64,000 nucleotides of DNA from Rhizomys pruinosus (Eukaryota > Chordata > Mammalia > Rodentia > Spalacidae). The notes under the pieces are model-generated. The model was not told where the DNA came from. It searched no databases and saw only the letters and a list, made by a program, of their open reading frames with translations. Below, one piece after another: positions 33,236 through 44,240 of the stretch (positions are counted from its first letter, which is position 1; each line of letters opens with the position of its first letter). The position numbers and the translations under genes are program-made. The stretch spans positions 1,183,303-1,247,302 of the forward strand of contig VZQC01014000.1 in the NCBI GenBank assembly GCA_009823505.1, given 5' to 3'.

Positions 33236-33600
33236 CCGATAGTGCTACTGGCAGACAACTCTCAACTAACAGCCTCCTTCAGCTAAAGAAAGCCATCTTG
33301 TCAATGTCAACCACACTTCCTGGGACAGTGCACCTCAGTTAACTAATTAGCCTGGGATGTGAAGGCCCAGTTCCAAAGAGCTGGTCTAGTTTTGGAGCTC
33401 TGTGAAGAGCTGATTTAACTTGTCCTCAGTCTCCATAGATTCCAGCTCATCCTCTCCTTTCTCTGCCCAATCCTATTTCCTTCTTTTCCCGTTCATAAAT
33501 GCTGACACCTAGAATACCCCTAATAAGTTTCCTGCTGTCAATCCCTATTGTAGGGTCTCCAGAGCAACCCAAGCTGTGGCAATGCTGTTATCAGTTTACA
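33236..33600 (-). mobile_element. LTR-like repeat inside the old L1
   Basis: It interrupts the L1 and holds CCTAATAAGTTTCCTGCTGT and GGGTCTCCAGAGCAACCCAA, phrases typical of old mammalian LTRs. Orientation and family are uncertain. Confidence 0.35.
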
Positions 33601-33683
33601 AATGATTTTCAAGCCTGGATGAGTGTTGAATTTTTAGTTCGTTTTCTCTATAATTTGGGATGATAGTATGATTTTTCTCTTCT

Positions 33684-34115
33684 TGCGACGGACCAGCAGA
33701 GCCGGGAGCAATCAGTCAGACGGGAACAGGGAGAAGAGTAGGTGGGCAAGGATTTGGCGAGAAACGACACACTGACACCAAAAGGCTTGAGTCTGAGTGC
33801 GCTTTACTTTTTCATAAGTATTAGTTTTTATACAGAAAAAGTAGGCAAGAGGATCACATTGTTTATTCATGCGATTAGCAAGATTATACAGAACTTTTGA
33901 GATCAATCATTTTGAAAGTAATAGAACTATTCATAGGAAATCAAAGATTTATGTTGCTTTTGTGCCCTGATGTGAGACTGCAGTTACCAAGTTTTGTAAC
34001 GTACTTTCTTGGCTAGCCTTTTGTTTTGTGATAATCTTTAGATATGAGTATGGTTTCTTTTTAACTTATAAGAATCATTTCCTTTCGATTAATTTTTTTT
34101 AACCTGGTTCTAACA
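33684..34115 (-). repeat. ERV 3' LTR
   Basis: 432 bp. The minus-strand reading starts TGTTAGAACC and ends CCGTCGCA, with TATAAAA (in CTGTATAAAAAC), AGTAAA nearby, and a U5 reading TTTGGTGTCAGTGTGTCGTT as in class II-type LTRs. A purine tract AAAGGAGAAAG lies just upstream, so this is the 3' LTR of a minus-strand element. It interrupts L1 sequence (33601-33683). Confidence 0.75.
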
Positions 34116-35085
34116 CTTTCTCCTTTGTTTGAAACAATGATTGTGTTTAATAGCGCGGAGTCCCTTAAAGAATAATGGGCTCTTAAGGGGGTGAGAAGCA
34201 CTCCTACAGGGCTAGGAAAGTTCACCCTGACCTCAGGTAGCTCTGGGAGCTAATAATTCAGGGTTAGACTGTATTCTTGTGGTTAAGATAGTCATGGGAA
34301 CCAGACCTGCTTCAACTAGAGAGTTGCTCCTGGACCGTTAACTATTTCCTTTCTGAAATACATCGTGGTCCTCATAATACCATCTTAACCAGTCTGCCTA
34401 GAAATAGATGGTGTCAGTTTCAGTTAGTTCCCTGTAATTTAAGGGGCATCTAAAGTCTATTTCCTATAATGAAAGCTGGACCATGCTTAGTCATAATCGT
34501 GGGCTGGATTTTCCTGGAGACCGTTTTATTAGCTAATTTAAGAAACTCCTTAACTTTATTTGGATTATAAGGTTCAAATAACTTTTGCTGCTGCTGCTGT
34601 TGGTCCCATGGGTTTATATTTTTGTAGGATTTTTTTGGTACTTTAATCAAAGCTTGGAGGACAGGCAGAAAGTTTGTGGGAGGCACCTTCCCTGGAAACT
34701 CATCCATGTCCAATTTACGACTCGGATTTCCTGGAATTGCAAAGGACTTAGAGAGACCATGTCCCAGGACTGCGATACCAGAGCACAGAATAATCAGCAA
34801 AGTACAACCAGGACCTAAAAAAGGGCTAGGAGCACACTCCGCCCCAGGAGGCAAACTTCCTTGAAGCCTGCGCCTCCATCTGGTGAGCGAGTCACGCAGA
34901 CTCCACTGGGGACAACGTGGCATCTTCTAATTTCGTTATGTGCCAAAAAACAAATTTGCTCACATTGCACCATTGGTATAAATACAATCTGATTATGATG
35001 TAATATATACTGGATAGGCTCCTCCCCACATTGGCCACCTTGGGACAAATCTCCAACAACAATAGTCAGACTATTCATTTATTTA
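34116..35085 (-). pseudogene. ERV 3' interior with broken reading frames
   Basis: Sequence upstream of the 33684 LTR's purine tract, at the place where a retrovirus has env. Two open minus-strand stretches (35078-34815 and 34923-34450) overlap in different frames, as one coding region would after a frameshift. The second includes a hydrophobic stretch (CTLLIILCSGIAVLGHG), a Gln run encoded by CAG repeats near 34588-34605, and ends at a TAG. I do not recognise the protein and cannot confirm env. No 5' LTR is present in the window, so the copy is truncated. Confidence 0.45.
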
Positions 35086-35089
35086 TGGT

Positions 35090-35199
35090 TTGATTTTTTA
35101 ACTTAATGCATAATAGTTGTACATATTTATGAGTACAGTGTGATAGTTTTATATATATTGTGTATATATATATTACAATGATCAGTGCAGGGTACTATA
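35090..35199 (-). mobile_element. Old L1 fragment
   Basis: TTGTACATATTTATGAGTAC and CAGTGTGATAGTTTTATATA fit antisense old L1 3' region. Confidence 0.5.
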
Positions 35200-35600
35200 G
35201 TTTGGAGATGCTTTAAGTGTGTCTCTAACAAGGGTTCATTTGTTGAAATTTGACTCACACTGTGAGCTAATTAGGCGGTAGAAATGTAAGCTATGATGTT
35301 TAGAAGTGAGGAGTTTGATTAGCAGAATGTAAAGTCATCGGGGAGGAACCTATGACTGAATCCTGGGAGAAAAAGGGAGGGGGGAGGGAGAGGGAGAGGG
35401 AGAGGGAGAGGGAGAGGGAGAGGGAGAGGGAGAAACACCTGCACCACCACTTCAGGACTCTGCCAGCAAAAAGACTACCACCAGAGGCAAGCACATACCC
35501 AACAGAACTAGGAGCTAAAGTAATCTCTTTTAAAAAGCCTTTTCCCACTCTGTGGCATTGTGTTACTAACAACAGAAAGTGGATTAATATACATGGCAAT
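35200..35600 (+). mobile_element. MLT/MaLR-type LTR with an internal microsatellite
   Basis: Begins TATAGTTTGGAGATGCTTTA and ends TTACTAACAACAGAAAGTGG before ATTAATATA, as in sense MaLR LTRs. A (GGGAGA)n block at 35383-35433 interrupts it. Confidence 0.6.
35383..35433 (+). repeat. (GGGAGA)n
   Basis: About eight purine-only hexamer units inside the LTR. Confidence 0.95.
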
Positions 35601-35754
35601 TAGCCTTTCTCTGTAAGCATTTCTTATCTTTTGTTTTGAGAGTCTTCAAATATCTCTCTTCAAGTTCTTTAGAAAATACATACAAGAAATTGTTGCAAAC
35701 CATGTAATTTTGCTGTAACAACAATAAATATAACAGTGGAATTTATAACTGTTA

Positions 35755-35863
35755 TCCAAAGATAAAAGAACAAATGCTGAGGAACATGTGGAGAAAGGGG
35801 ACTCCTTGTTGGTGAGGGTGTAAGTTAGTACAGTCATTGCGAAAAGTGGCATGTAGACTCCTC
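35755..35863 (+). mobile_element. L1 3' fragment
   Basis: AACATGTGGAGAAAGGGGAC and TTGTTGGTGAGGGTGTAAGT are the sense L1 phrase that also opens near 73 in this window. Confidence 0.55.
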
Positions 35864-35941
35864 AAATATATATATATATATATTAATGTATATATATTAA
35901 TGTATATATATTAATGTATATATATATATATATTAATGTAT
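35864..35941. repeat. (TA)n and TATATATTAATG repeats
   Basis: AT-only microsatellite with four ATATTAATGTAT-type units. Confidence 0.9.
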
Positions 35942-36309
35942 CTGAAATACAATTTGTTAGTTTACCTTGTGTCAATGGTATAATTGAAATTGGCCCCAAT
36001 TTGTTAGTACACCTTGCATCTGTAGTTATAATTGAAATTGGTTCTCTTTTTAAATTTGTTTGCAATGCTTTTATCTACAATTTGGCATCAAAGTGATGTT
36101 AGCTTCATAGAATAATGTGGAGAAATGTTATATCCTCAGATTCTAGTTTCTAAAAAGACATATATATATAGACATATATATAATTAGAATTTCCTGAGCT
36201 CGAAATTTCTTTTCACAAACATTTTTATACTAATAATTTTACTTGTTTTCATTAGAAAACTATTCTGATTTTCTTTCTTCTTGAGATAGATCTAGTAATT
36301 TGTGTTCTT
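35942..36309 (-). mobile_element. Old antisense L1, segment with tandem duplication
   Basis: GGCATCAAAGTGATGTTAGC followed by TTCATAGAATAATGTGG is antisense ORF2. The first part contains two ~49-bp near copies (35950-35998 and 35999-36046, each with AATTTGTTAG and TATAATTGAAATTGG). Confidence 0.55.
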
Positions 36310-36324
36310 ATAAAAATATATTCG

Positions 36325-36484
36325 AGCCAGGTGTGGTGGCACACATCTTTAATCCTAGCACTTGGGAGGCAGAGGAGGTGGATCTTTGTGAGTTCAAGGC
36401 CAGCCTGGTCTACAGAGTGAGTTCCAGGACAGCTGGGGCTACAGGGAGACCCTGTCCCAAAAAATAAATAAATAAATAAATAAA
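36325..36484 (+). mobile_element. B1 SINE with target duplication
   Basis: Body AGCCAGGTGTGGTGGCACAC to an (AATA)n tail. Perfect 15-bp duplication ATAAAAATATATTCG (36310-36324 and 36485-36499). Confidence 0.95.
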
Positions 36485-36530
36485 ATAAAAATATATTCGT
36501 TTCAATATATATAGATATATATTCATTTCA

Positions 36531-36645
36531 GCCAGGTGTGGTAGTGCACACCTTTAATCCTAGCACTCAGGAGGCAGAGGCAGGTGGATCCCTGTGAGTT
36601 CAATGCCAGCCTGGTCTATAGAGGTTCTGTCTCAAAAAGAATATA
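36531..36645 (+). mobile_element. B1 SINE with internal deletion
   Basis: The left half is normal (GCCAGGTGTGGTAGTGCACA); about 30 bp are missing between TGGTCTATAGAG and GTTCTGTCTC. Confidence 0.85.
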
Positions 36646-37012
36646 TATATTTCATGTAATCTTAAAATTTATTGACTTTTTTCCATAATGACACTGACAT
36701 CTGCAGTTATAGCCATCTTTTCCATCAACATACTGTCTATTTGGAAAGGCTCCTTTTTATCATAATGATTCTCTCCAGTGTATATTTACTTGCATTTACC
36801 TCCTTTCTGCTTGGATTCCATTATTTCCCCAACCTCCATTGCTAGAGATTGAGCCCAGGATTCAGGAATGCCAAACATACTTCTTTCAGTGAGATACATC
36901 TTTAAGTTCTCTTCTCCTTTCCTTTCTTTGGGTTTATTCTTCTATTGTTTTTCTAATTTTCTAACTTAAAGATATAATTCATTAATCTTGAGCCTTTCTT
37001 TTTGTTGAATAT
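36646..37012 (-). mobile_element. Old antisense L1 with an ID-like insert
   Basis: T-rich decayed L1 sequence. Bases 36826-36905 read antisense like an ID/B4 head (GCTAGAGATTGAGCCCAGGA, TTTCAGTGAGATACATC). Confidence 0.4.
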
Positions 37013-37332
37013 AAATGTAATGGTTTGGCTCTTAAACATGCACCAAAGGTATGATAACAGGTTGGCGACTAGCCATTGGTTCTTAGGGCAAAGTGGAGTC
37101 TACCCGAAGGAATTGGGGAGGGGTGCCATTGAAAGGGATATGAAAAAAAGCTTCATGTCTTTCTGCCTTGTGGTGAGCAGCTTTGTTCTCCCATGTTTTC
37201 CCCACCATGATGTTCTACCTCGCCACAGGCCCCAAAGCAACAGAAACAACTGACCATGGGCTGAAACCATGGGCCAAAATAAATGGGAGATCCCAGCTAT
37301 TCTGTCATGGTGACAGAAACCTGGTGGACACA
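37013..37332 (+). mobile_element. MLT1-type LTR
   Basis: TGTAATGGTTTGGCTCTTAA to GACAGAAACCTGGTGGACAC, with GGGCCAAAATAAATGGGAGA near the 3' end: the order of a sense MLT1 LTR. Confidence 0.7.
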
Positions 37333-37637
37333 GTAAGTTTTCACCAAGAACTGCTTCATATACATACAGAAGACTTGATGGGCAGTATTTTTATTATTAT
37401 TTGGATCTTGATATTTTCTAATTTATCTAATTTTTTCTTTGGCTCAGACATGACTGGTTTCAAAATCTAAAAATATATAATTGTCTTAATTATATTTGTT
37501 TCATGATTTCTGATTTAGTTGTACTGTAGCTAAGTGAATGTTGCCAATCCTTTACTGTAGGTGGCTTAATATAGAGTAAACCTAGGAGCTCTGATTATGA
37601 CAATGCCAATTTTAAATATATCATTTGGGGGCAGGGC
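37333..37637 (-). mobile_element. Old antisense L1, segment
   Basis: ATTTGGATCTTGATATTTTC and similar T-rich phrases fit decayed antisense ORF2; inferred mainly from continuity with flanking segments. Confidence 0.45.
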
Positions 37638-37866
37638 CCACTGGAGAAATGGCTCAGTGGTTAAGATCCCTGGCTGCTCTTGCAGAAGATCTGGGCTTGG
37701 TTCCCACCACCCACATGGTGACTAACAACTGTCCATAACTCCAGTTCCAGGGAATCAAACATCCTCTTCTGACCCCTGGAACGTTACACGACATGGGTGC
37801 ATGTATATACATGCAGGCAATACACTCATATACATAAAATAAAAATAATAAATAAAATATTTCAAA
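37638..37866 (+). mobile_element. B2-type SINE
   Basis: CACTGGAGAAATGGCTCAGT, GGCTTGGTTCCCACCACCC, CCTCTTCTGACCCCTGG and an ATAAAATAAAAATAATAAAT tail; older single-core type. Confidence 0.9.
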
Positions 37867-37870
37867 GTAT

Positions 37871-38100
37871 CATATGTACTTCAAAGAAATATATAATCCA
37901 GTTTGGGGAATTAAGTTTATTGATTTTCTCTTCAGATCTATTTTCTTAAAAGTATTCTGCCTGCTTTATCTATCATTTACTATAAGGAACACTTCAAACC
38001 TCTCACTGTACTTAAGGATTTTTATCAATGTATCTGTGTAGTTCTGCTCAATTTTGAGACTTTGATAAGTACATACAAGTTTTTTACTTTTATCATGGCC
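37871..38100 (-). mobile_element. Old antisense L1, segment
   Basis: GATTTTCTCTTCAGATCTAT and the T-rich continuation fit decayed antisense ORF2. Confidence 0.45.
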
Positions 38101-38149
38101 TAATATGTCCAGACTAAGAAAACTATATAAAGACTAGCTTAGAAACAAT

Positions 38150-38430
38150 AGAATGGCTTTTGGCTCACAGTTCTAAAGGCTAGAAAATCCAACATCAAAG
38201 CACTGGCAGGTTTGTATCTGTCTGGGTCACAGGTGGCATTCTCTCGATGTGTAGTTACAAAGGAGCTTCCTTGGGTCTATTTCATATGTGTATTAATTCC
38301 ATTGAGGAGAACTCTGCCTTCATAATCTACTCTCTTCTCAGAAGGCTCCATCTCTAATCCAACACCTTGGAGTTAGGATTTCAACATATCAGCTTTGGAA
38401 AGCTACAAACATTGAAACTATAATAATCAT
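38150..38430 (-). mobile_element. MaLR/MLT-like LTR fragment
   Basis: GGCTTTTGGCTCACAGTTCT, AAAGGCTAGAAAATCCAACA and AGGATTTCAACATATCAGCT are the antisense layout of this LTR group. Confidence 0.55.
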
Positions 38431-38496
38431 TCCAACAAATTTAACTTTTTTCATCATGGAGTAACTTCATATTTGACAAATAAATTACATGTTTTT

Positions 38497-38580
38497 CCTA
38501 GAAGAGTATGTAGTTCAATAGTAAAGTACTTGACTAGCATGCATGAGCCTGTGGGTCAATCCTCAACACTGCAAAAAAGT
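38497..38580 (+). mobile_element. ID-type SINE, old
   Basis: AGTATGTAGTTCAATAGTAA, TACTTGACTAGCATGCATGA, GGGTCAATCCTCAACACTGC. Confidence 0.65.
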
Positions 38581-38654
38581 AATAAACACACTGTCTCATT
38601 ATTTTTACCTATACAAATTTTCATTCTGTGGGTATTACTAGTTTTTATTCACAT

Positions 38655-39238
38655 CTGTTCTAAGTCTTAGTAAGGTATAATTGACAAATTAAAATTATAT
38701 ATCTGAGTATATATTACATGTAGTATACAAGTGAAGATCTGATATATGTATAAAACATGAAATGCTTACATCAAGCTAATTAGTGTATCACTTCATGTAC
38801 TTACCATTTTTGTGGTGAGGACATTTAAGACCAACTCTTAGCAACTTTCAAACACATAATACACCACTGTTAATAGTAGTCACAATAGTATAATGTAGGT
38901 CTCCAGAATTAATCTTATCCAATTGAAGCTTTTTATCATTTGAACAATGATGCACTCAATTTGGGGTTTTATAGTGTTGCCTGTATGTCTTTGACTTTCA
39001 GTCATTTGGATTTGTGTGTTTACCTATGTGTTTCAAAGAGGGCATAAAGAATTATTTTATTTGGTTTGACAAAATTTACCTTTAACTGTTGTGCTTGTTG
39101 TGTTTTTATTTGATCTGTCTCAACATTTTGGCACATGCTTTCTATATATCTTACTTTCTCTATTTCTCCTCACCCTTACGTTCTTGCCTCTTAGATCGAT
39201 TAAAACTTGTTTTCTATTTCCATTCCATTTTGTAAGGT
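38655..39238 (-). mobile_element. Old antisense L1, 3' region and adjoining part
   Basis: GGTATAATTGACAAATTAAA, CAAGCTAATTAGTGTATCAC, ACCATTTTTGTGGTGAGGAC and TTAAGACCAACTCTTAGCAA give a strong match to the common old-L1 3' region. 38960-39238 is T-rich L1-like sequence that meets the next LTR. Confidence 0.65.
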
Positions 39239-40353
39239 TGTAGCCCACCTAAGTCAGGGATTTCAGGAAGCCAACTGAGGCAGAAGTCCAGAGAAATAAT
39301 TACCCTGGACTGTGCTCCTGCGATCCAAGAAAAGTTGCTGCAATATCCCGCGATCATATCTCTGGTCCAGAGACCAGAACCAGTCCTCAGTCTCTCTTGA
39401 GATGTTCCTCCTGATACCAGTCACAGGTCCCAGTTTCCCTCGAGAAGCTTCTACTGATACCAGCTGCAGACCCACCTGTAGGAAGCTTCTCTTGCTATGA
39501 GCAGGTCCTGCACAGTCCTGCTAAGGAAGGGAAGCAGTGGCCGCCTGCAGTCACTCCCTGGGGACTGACCCCTCAGTGCAGAGGTCAGTTGCTCACTTTC
39601 GTAACCCAACCTGAGAGGTACTTCCAACTCAAATCCTTAGACTGGGAAGTGGAGTGCTTCCCGTCTGGTCGTCCTTTCCCACCTGCCCAACAACTTCTGA
39701 TCTCTGGACGAGAATTTCAGGCTGATGGCTGATGGCCTATCTTCAGCCTACACTCACTCACAATTCACCCCACAGGTTGATGACCTGATTGGTCTCTGTC
39801 CAACCCCATGCCAGCTTACCAGGTTGGTGATCTGACAGAACCCCATCCGACCCACTAGCCACAGACACTCGAAATCCAGGCCTGCATCAGCCTGTATACT
39901 CGCAAAATAACAGTCCCGGGAATTCTGTGTAATGCTGATAATGAAGAATTCTATTTATTGCCTGCTGCAAGTCACTTTTATAAGCAAAATGACATCATCT
40001 CCCAGAGTCAATCATAGACCCCAGTCTCTCACCACTGTACAGTGCTGCTCGGCCTAGCATCGTGTGCCTGGGCCACGTTGCCCCCTGTTGGGGTGGGATC
40101 AGAAGGATCCTATGACTTCCACGTTTGTCCTGAGGGATGCTAGCTGAGAACTGGCCCCTAATTTAAACTGGATCATCCCATACCCACCTATGCCCATTTT
40201 TCCATCTTCCTGGTAAACTCACTTCCTTTCATGCCTGGGTTTAAAACTGCCATTTGGGGGACATTCTAATGCTGGTCGTCCTAATCCCAACACAGGCAGG
40301 CCAGCCGCCATACCTGAAATAAACTCAACTTCCTTTTCACTGGAGTCCTGACA
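39239..40353 (-). repeat. Long ERV-type LTR
   Basis: The minus-strand reading begins TGTCAGGACTCC and ends GGTGGGCTACA (TG...CA). Inside it has CTTATAAAAGTGAC followed about 20 bases later by GCAATAAATAG, a plausible TATA box and poly-A signal, near 39950-39990. The adjoining CGAGGGGAAAA (40354-40364, minus strand) resembles a polypurine tract. About 1.1 kb is long for an LTR. I see no matching second LTR or clear target duplication. Confidence 0.5.
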
Positions 40354-40364
40354 TTTTCCCCTCG

Positions 40365-40930
40365 AAATGAACCTAATGCATTTCCTCATCTGTTTTTGTC
40401 ACACTGATTTCAGCCTTGTAATGGCAACTCAAGCTATTTTAACATGTAGATTTTTTTAATTTTTTTTTAATTTTTTATTTTTTGGTCTTTTTGAGACAGG
40501 GTCTCCCTGTAGTCCCAGCTGTCCTGGAACTCGCTCTGTAGACCAGGCTGGCCTTGAACTCACAAAGATCCACCTGCCTCTGCCTCCCAAGTGCTAGGAT
40601 TAAAGGCGTGCGCCACCATGCCTGGCAAACATGTAGATTTTTAAAAACTGCAATTAATCAATACCTTTGCTCCCCTCTTAATTAGTATAAGAATTTTAGA
40701 AAATATTAACTCTGCACACCTCTCCATAATGTAAGCTGTTACCTACTATTTGGTTTTACCTTGTTTTTGTCCCTCAAATAAACCATCGTTATTGTTTTAT
40801 ACAATGTATGTCTGTATTTATCCCCATAATCAGCCATACTCCTTTTCCTTGTATCATAGCCCTTTCAAATGAGAGCACTTACCTTGTCACGTGGTATATA
40901 GAAACTTCAGTTTCACTTCACAAGGATCAT
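40365..40930 (-). mobile_element. Probable old L1 sequence with a B1
   Basis: AT-rich sequence either side of a B1. The likely continuation of the old antisense L1 is inferred, not shown. Confidence 0.35.
40456..40627 (-). mobile_element. B1 SINE with target duplication
   Basis: Antisense B1 with T-rich head. Perfect 15-bp duplication AACATGTAGATTTTT (40441-40455 and 40628-40642). Confidence 0.95.
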
Positions 40931-40932
40931 TT

Positions 40933-41117
40933 GACAGGTGATTGTTTATCTCTGTGTGTGCACGTGCATGCACATGCATGCCACAGTGCACAGGTAGAGG
41001 TCAGAGAACAATTTGCAGGAATCCTTTCTCTCCTTCTCCCATGTGAGTCTCAGGGATCAAATTCAGGTCTCAGGCTTGGCAGTTGCTGTCTGCACCCCCT
41101 GAGGCATCTCACCGGCC
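40933..41117 (-). mobile_element. B3-type SINE
   Basis: TGTGTGTGCACGTGCATGCA, GTAGAGGTCAGAGAACAATT, TCAGGGATCAAATTCAGGTC, ending GCATCTCACCGGCC. Flanks CTTCACAAGGATCATTT and CTTCATAAGGATCATTT are a 17-bp duplication with one change. Confidence 0.85.
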
Positions 41118-41134
41118 TTCATAAGGATCATTTA

Positions 41135-42404
41135 ATGAAAACTCTTTTCTTTTTTATTTGATAAAGCCAGTTGCTTCTGCCACTCATCCAGAGACACCAG
41201 CAACCTGGAATCACTTTAAATCATAGTCTACTTCATACATAAGTTTGTATGTACCTACGATGGATTTGGACTCCGTGGGAAGAGCAGCAGGTCATGAAAT
41301 CCGCAAAGAGTTCTTTGTCTTCTCACTAGGCACCAAGGTAAAGGCAGACAAGTCTCCTTACTGCCCTCTTTGGAAGGAAGGTGGAACGGGTCATGGGTGT
41401 TGACTCTTTATCATCCTGAGACTGAGGGTCCAGCCCTTTGAAGTCTCAGTGCCTCCGATGGCTTTACACTAAAGTTCCCACTTCTACTTCTGTTTGCGAA
41501 GCTTTCGACCTTGCTCTCCCATCAGAGTACCACAGTATTAGCAAAAAAGTTCACAAGTGACTTATCCAATGTCTCAGCGTCGCAAATAGGAAAGCTGTTT
41601 GGGACGACTTATCTTCCACGGTACCAGAAGCAGAAATATAAATTTCTAACATTTTAAAATCAATTAAGGTATATTAATGTATTTAAAATCAATTCATCAC
41701 AAACTAGCTAAACGATCCAGGGGAAAATCTTACCTGCAGGAGTAAGTGAAGGAGTCGAACCATATGAGGCAGTTGGCAACTACCAGTTAGCCAGAGTTAT
41801 TTATGTGCCACGTGCTTTCCCAAGCTTTCTCTTATGAATGCACGCCTCCTCCAGAGAATTTACTAAGTCTCAAACCTCTGATGAGATTATCACTCACTGG
41901 CCACACAAAATATCCACAATTGAGCACAAACAAGAAAAAATCAAAGAATATTTACCATGCCCCAGTTTCTAAACTCAGCAAGAAATCTCAGGCCAGTAAC
42001 GTGTACAGGCAATGGTCCCTTGACAATCTCAACTCGAAGTGTTGACTGAAATAAGGAGGAAGTCTGTGAACACCTGGGTGCCAGCCTGACCCGTTCTCCA
42101 AGCTCCTTGTCACCAAAGGAAAAGTTCATGGAAGCCTAATGATCCTCAAAGGCATTACTTAAAGCAAGAAGGATAAATAGATTTCACTTCAAGTGCTAAC
42201 TTCTAATGATCAGTCCTAACTACTTGGGTGGCTGTACTGGGAAGTATTCTAGGACTCTGACCTATTCATCTCTGACCTGTTAGAAGTGTTGATACAAGTA
42301 GGAAAGACAAGGCCAAAAGTGGAGGCTGCTAACACTGTTAAGTAAACAGGAGATTGAACATATAAGAAAAAGAAACTGACAAAGACATGAAAAGTGGTAT
42401 TTAG
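41135..42404. other. Unassigned low-copy sequence
   Basis: No exon or recognised repeat; composition balanced. Confidence 0.4.
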
Positions 42405-42572
42405 CCGGGCGTGGGGTGGGTGCACGGCCTTTAATCTAGCGACGTGGGAGGCGAGGGCAGAGCGGATCTTTGTGGTTCAAGGCCAGCCTGGTCGTACAGA
42501 GTGAGTTCCAGGAGGACAGCTGGGCTACAAGGGAAACCCTGTCTTGAAAAGACCAAAAAAAAAAAAAAAAAG
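42405..42572 (+). mobile_element. B1 SINE with many single-base indels
   Basis: Clearly B1 (AGCCGGGCGTGG start, AAGGCCAGCCTGGTC core, poly-A), but with about ten 1-2 base gains and losses relative to its relatives. Flanks GAAAAGTGGTA and AAAAAGTGGTA fit a target duplication. Confidence 0.85.
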
Positions 42573-43172
42573 TGGTAAGTTCTTGTGATTACCTTTCTCT
42601 TTAAAATGTGGGTTTGGTGGACAGGACTTATTGAGACCAGGAGCCAGGGAACTGCTGGGGCACCATATGGGCTTGGAGCCATATCAGAACCTTAAGCAAG
42701 AGCCCTTGTCCTCAAGCCAATCTAGTGGGAGTTACCCAGGCTTTCTGGCAACAGCACTGCAAATTGCATTGTATTTGCAACCACGAGCTAATAGGAGAAA
42801 AACACTCAGCATTGTGGATGACTGAAACTGAATCTGCAATTATTGGGAGCTGCCTAACAATGCAAATCCACTCTTATGAAAGCAACGACATGAATTCTGA
42901 TAGTATCATCGAAACCTGTAGAGAATTCAGCATTTATTATTTCAGATTATAAATAAATAAAATGTTGGTAGGGACCAAACATTAAGCATTCTTATTCTGA
43001 TGATGAGGTGTGATTATGTAAGAAAAGAAACATTATCAGATTAACTACAAATGAAACTTTATTCATGTTCACGTTTCACTTGGAAGACTGAAATGTAGAA
43101 ATGTCTATATTGTTTTCTAGTGTATGTCCTCCCTTCCAGATCCTAATTGGATGAAAAGTAAAAATGTTCCTG
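42573..43172. other. Unassigned low-copy sequence
   Basis: No feature recognised. Confidence 0.4.
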
Positions 43173-43325
43173 AGCCAGATGGGGTGGCCCACACCTTTAA
43201 TCCTAGCCCTTGGGAGGCATAGGCAGGTGGATCGTTGTGTTGAAGTCCAAGGCCAGCCTGGTCTACAGAGCGAGTTCCAGGACAAGGTGGGGCTACAAGG
43301 ATACACTGGGGTCCCCAAAAAGAAC
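43173..43325 (+). mobile_element. B1 SINE, irregular
   Basis: GAGCCAGATGGGGTGGCCCA to CCCCAAAAAGAACCC; core GTCCAAGGCCAGCCTGGTCT. The right end departs from the usual form. Confidence 0.8.
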
Positions 43326-43805
43326 CCAAAATGAAAGAGAAGTACTGTCCTTCAGGAAGTACCGGAAAGAGTGAGAGGCCGGGCAGTCCCTACATCCCTC
43401 CGGGCACGCCCGAACTCACTCCCAAGGATCGCTTCCCTCCCCTCCTCACGTTTCTTCCACTTCACCCTTTCCTTTGCCCTCATCTTCCAACTCTCTACTG
43501 CTTTGCTTATTAGAATGAATTACAGCACAAATCACAGTACAGAATTATATCCTATGGTAGTAGATTTGGCTGCGAGCTCTCCACACACTGCCATCAAAGC
43601 TTTGAAGAAATAGTAAGGAAGGATGCAGATTCCTGGCAGTCTGCCAGCACTCCGAAGGCAAGTCCTTAGAGAGAATACTACAGTATCCACATGTACCAGG
43701 CTCTGTTAAGCCTACTGGGCCTTACAGCATTTTAAAAATTGTTTTATTTACTTAATCTAGAACAATATTTTAGGAGAAATACTTCAAGTCTGACTATATA
43801 AGAAT
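43326..43805. other. Unassigned low-copy sequence
   Basis: 43370-43440 is CpG-richer and the plus frame is Pro-rich over about 40 codons, with no recognisable domain. Confidence 0.4.
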
Positions 43806-43816
43806 CCTTATATCTT

Positions 43817-43964
43817 GCTGGGCATGCTGGCACACACCTTTAATCCTAGCACTTGGGAGGCAGAGGCAGGTGGATCTTTGTGAGTTCAAGGCCAGCCTGA
43901 TCTACAGAGTGAATTCCAGGACAGCTGGGACTACAGGGAGACCCTGTCTCGGAAAAATAAAAAG
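43817..43964 (+). mobile_element. B1 SINE with target duplication
   Basis: GCTGGGCATGCTGGCACACA to GACCCTGTCTCGGAAAAATAA. Perfect 11-bp duplication CCTTATATCTT (43806-43816 and 43965-43975). Confidence 0.95.
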
Positions 43965-44048
43965 CCTTATATCTTTAGGTGGAGTCTATGCAAGAGCCCT
44001 TCCATCTTTGGTTCACAAGATACACTGGCATCAAGAAATATCATTCTG

Positions 44049-44224
44049 GCTGGGGGGCAGTGGTACATGCCTGTAATCCCAACACTCAGGAGGCAGAGGC
44101 AGGCCAATCTCTGTGAGTTCAGGGCCAGCCTGGTCTACATAGCGAGTTCCAGGACAGCTGGGGCTACAGGGAGACTCTGTCTCAAAAACACCAAAAATAA
44201 AAAAATAAAAAAAAGAAACAAAGA
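44049..44224 (+). mobile_element. B1 SINE with target duplication
   Basis: GCTGGGGGGCAGTGGTACAT to an A-rich tail. Flanks AAGAAATATCATTCTG (44033-44048) and AAGAACTATCATTCTG (44225-44240), one mismatch in 16. Confidence 0.93.
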
Positions 44225-44240
44225 AAGAACTATCATTCTG

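Noticed and set aside
34585..34610. CTG/CAG repeat as a disease-type expansion
   Set aside because: Only about six units, inside a broken ERV frame.
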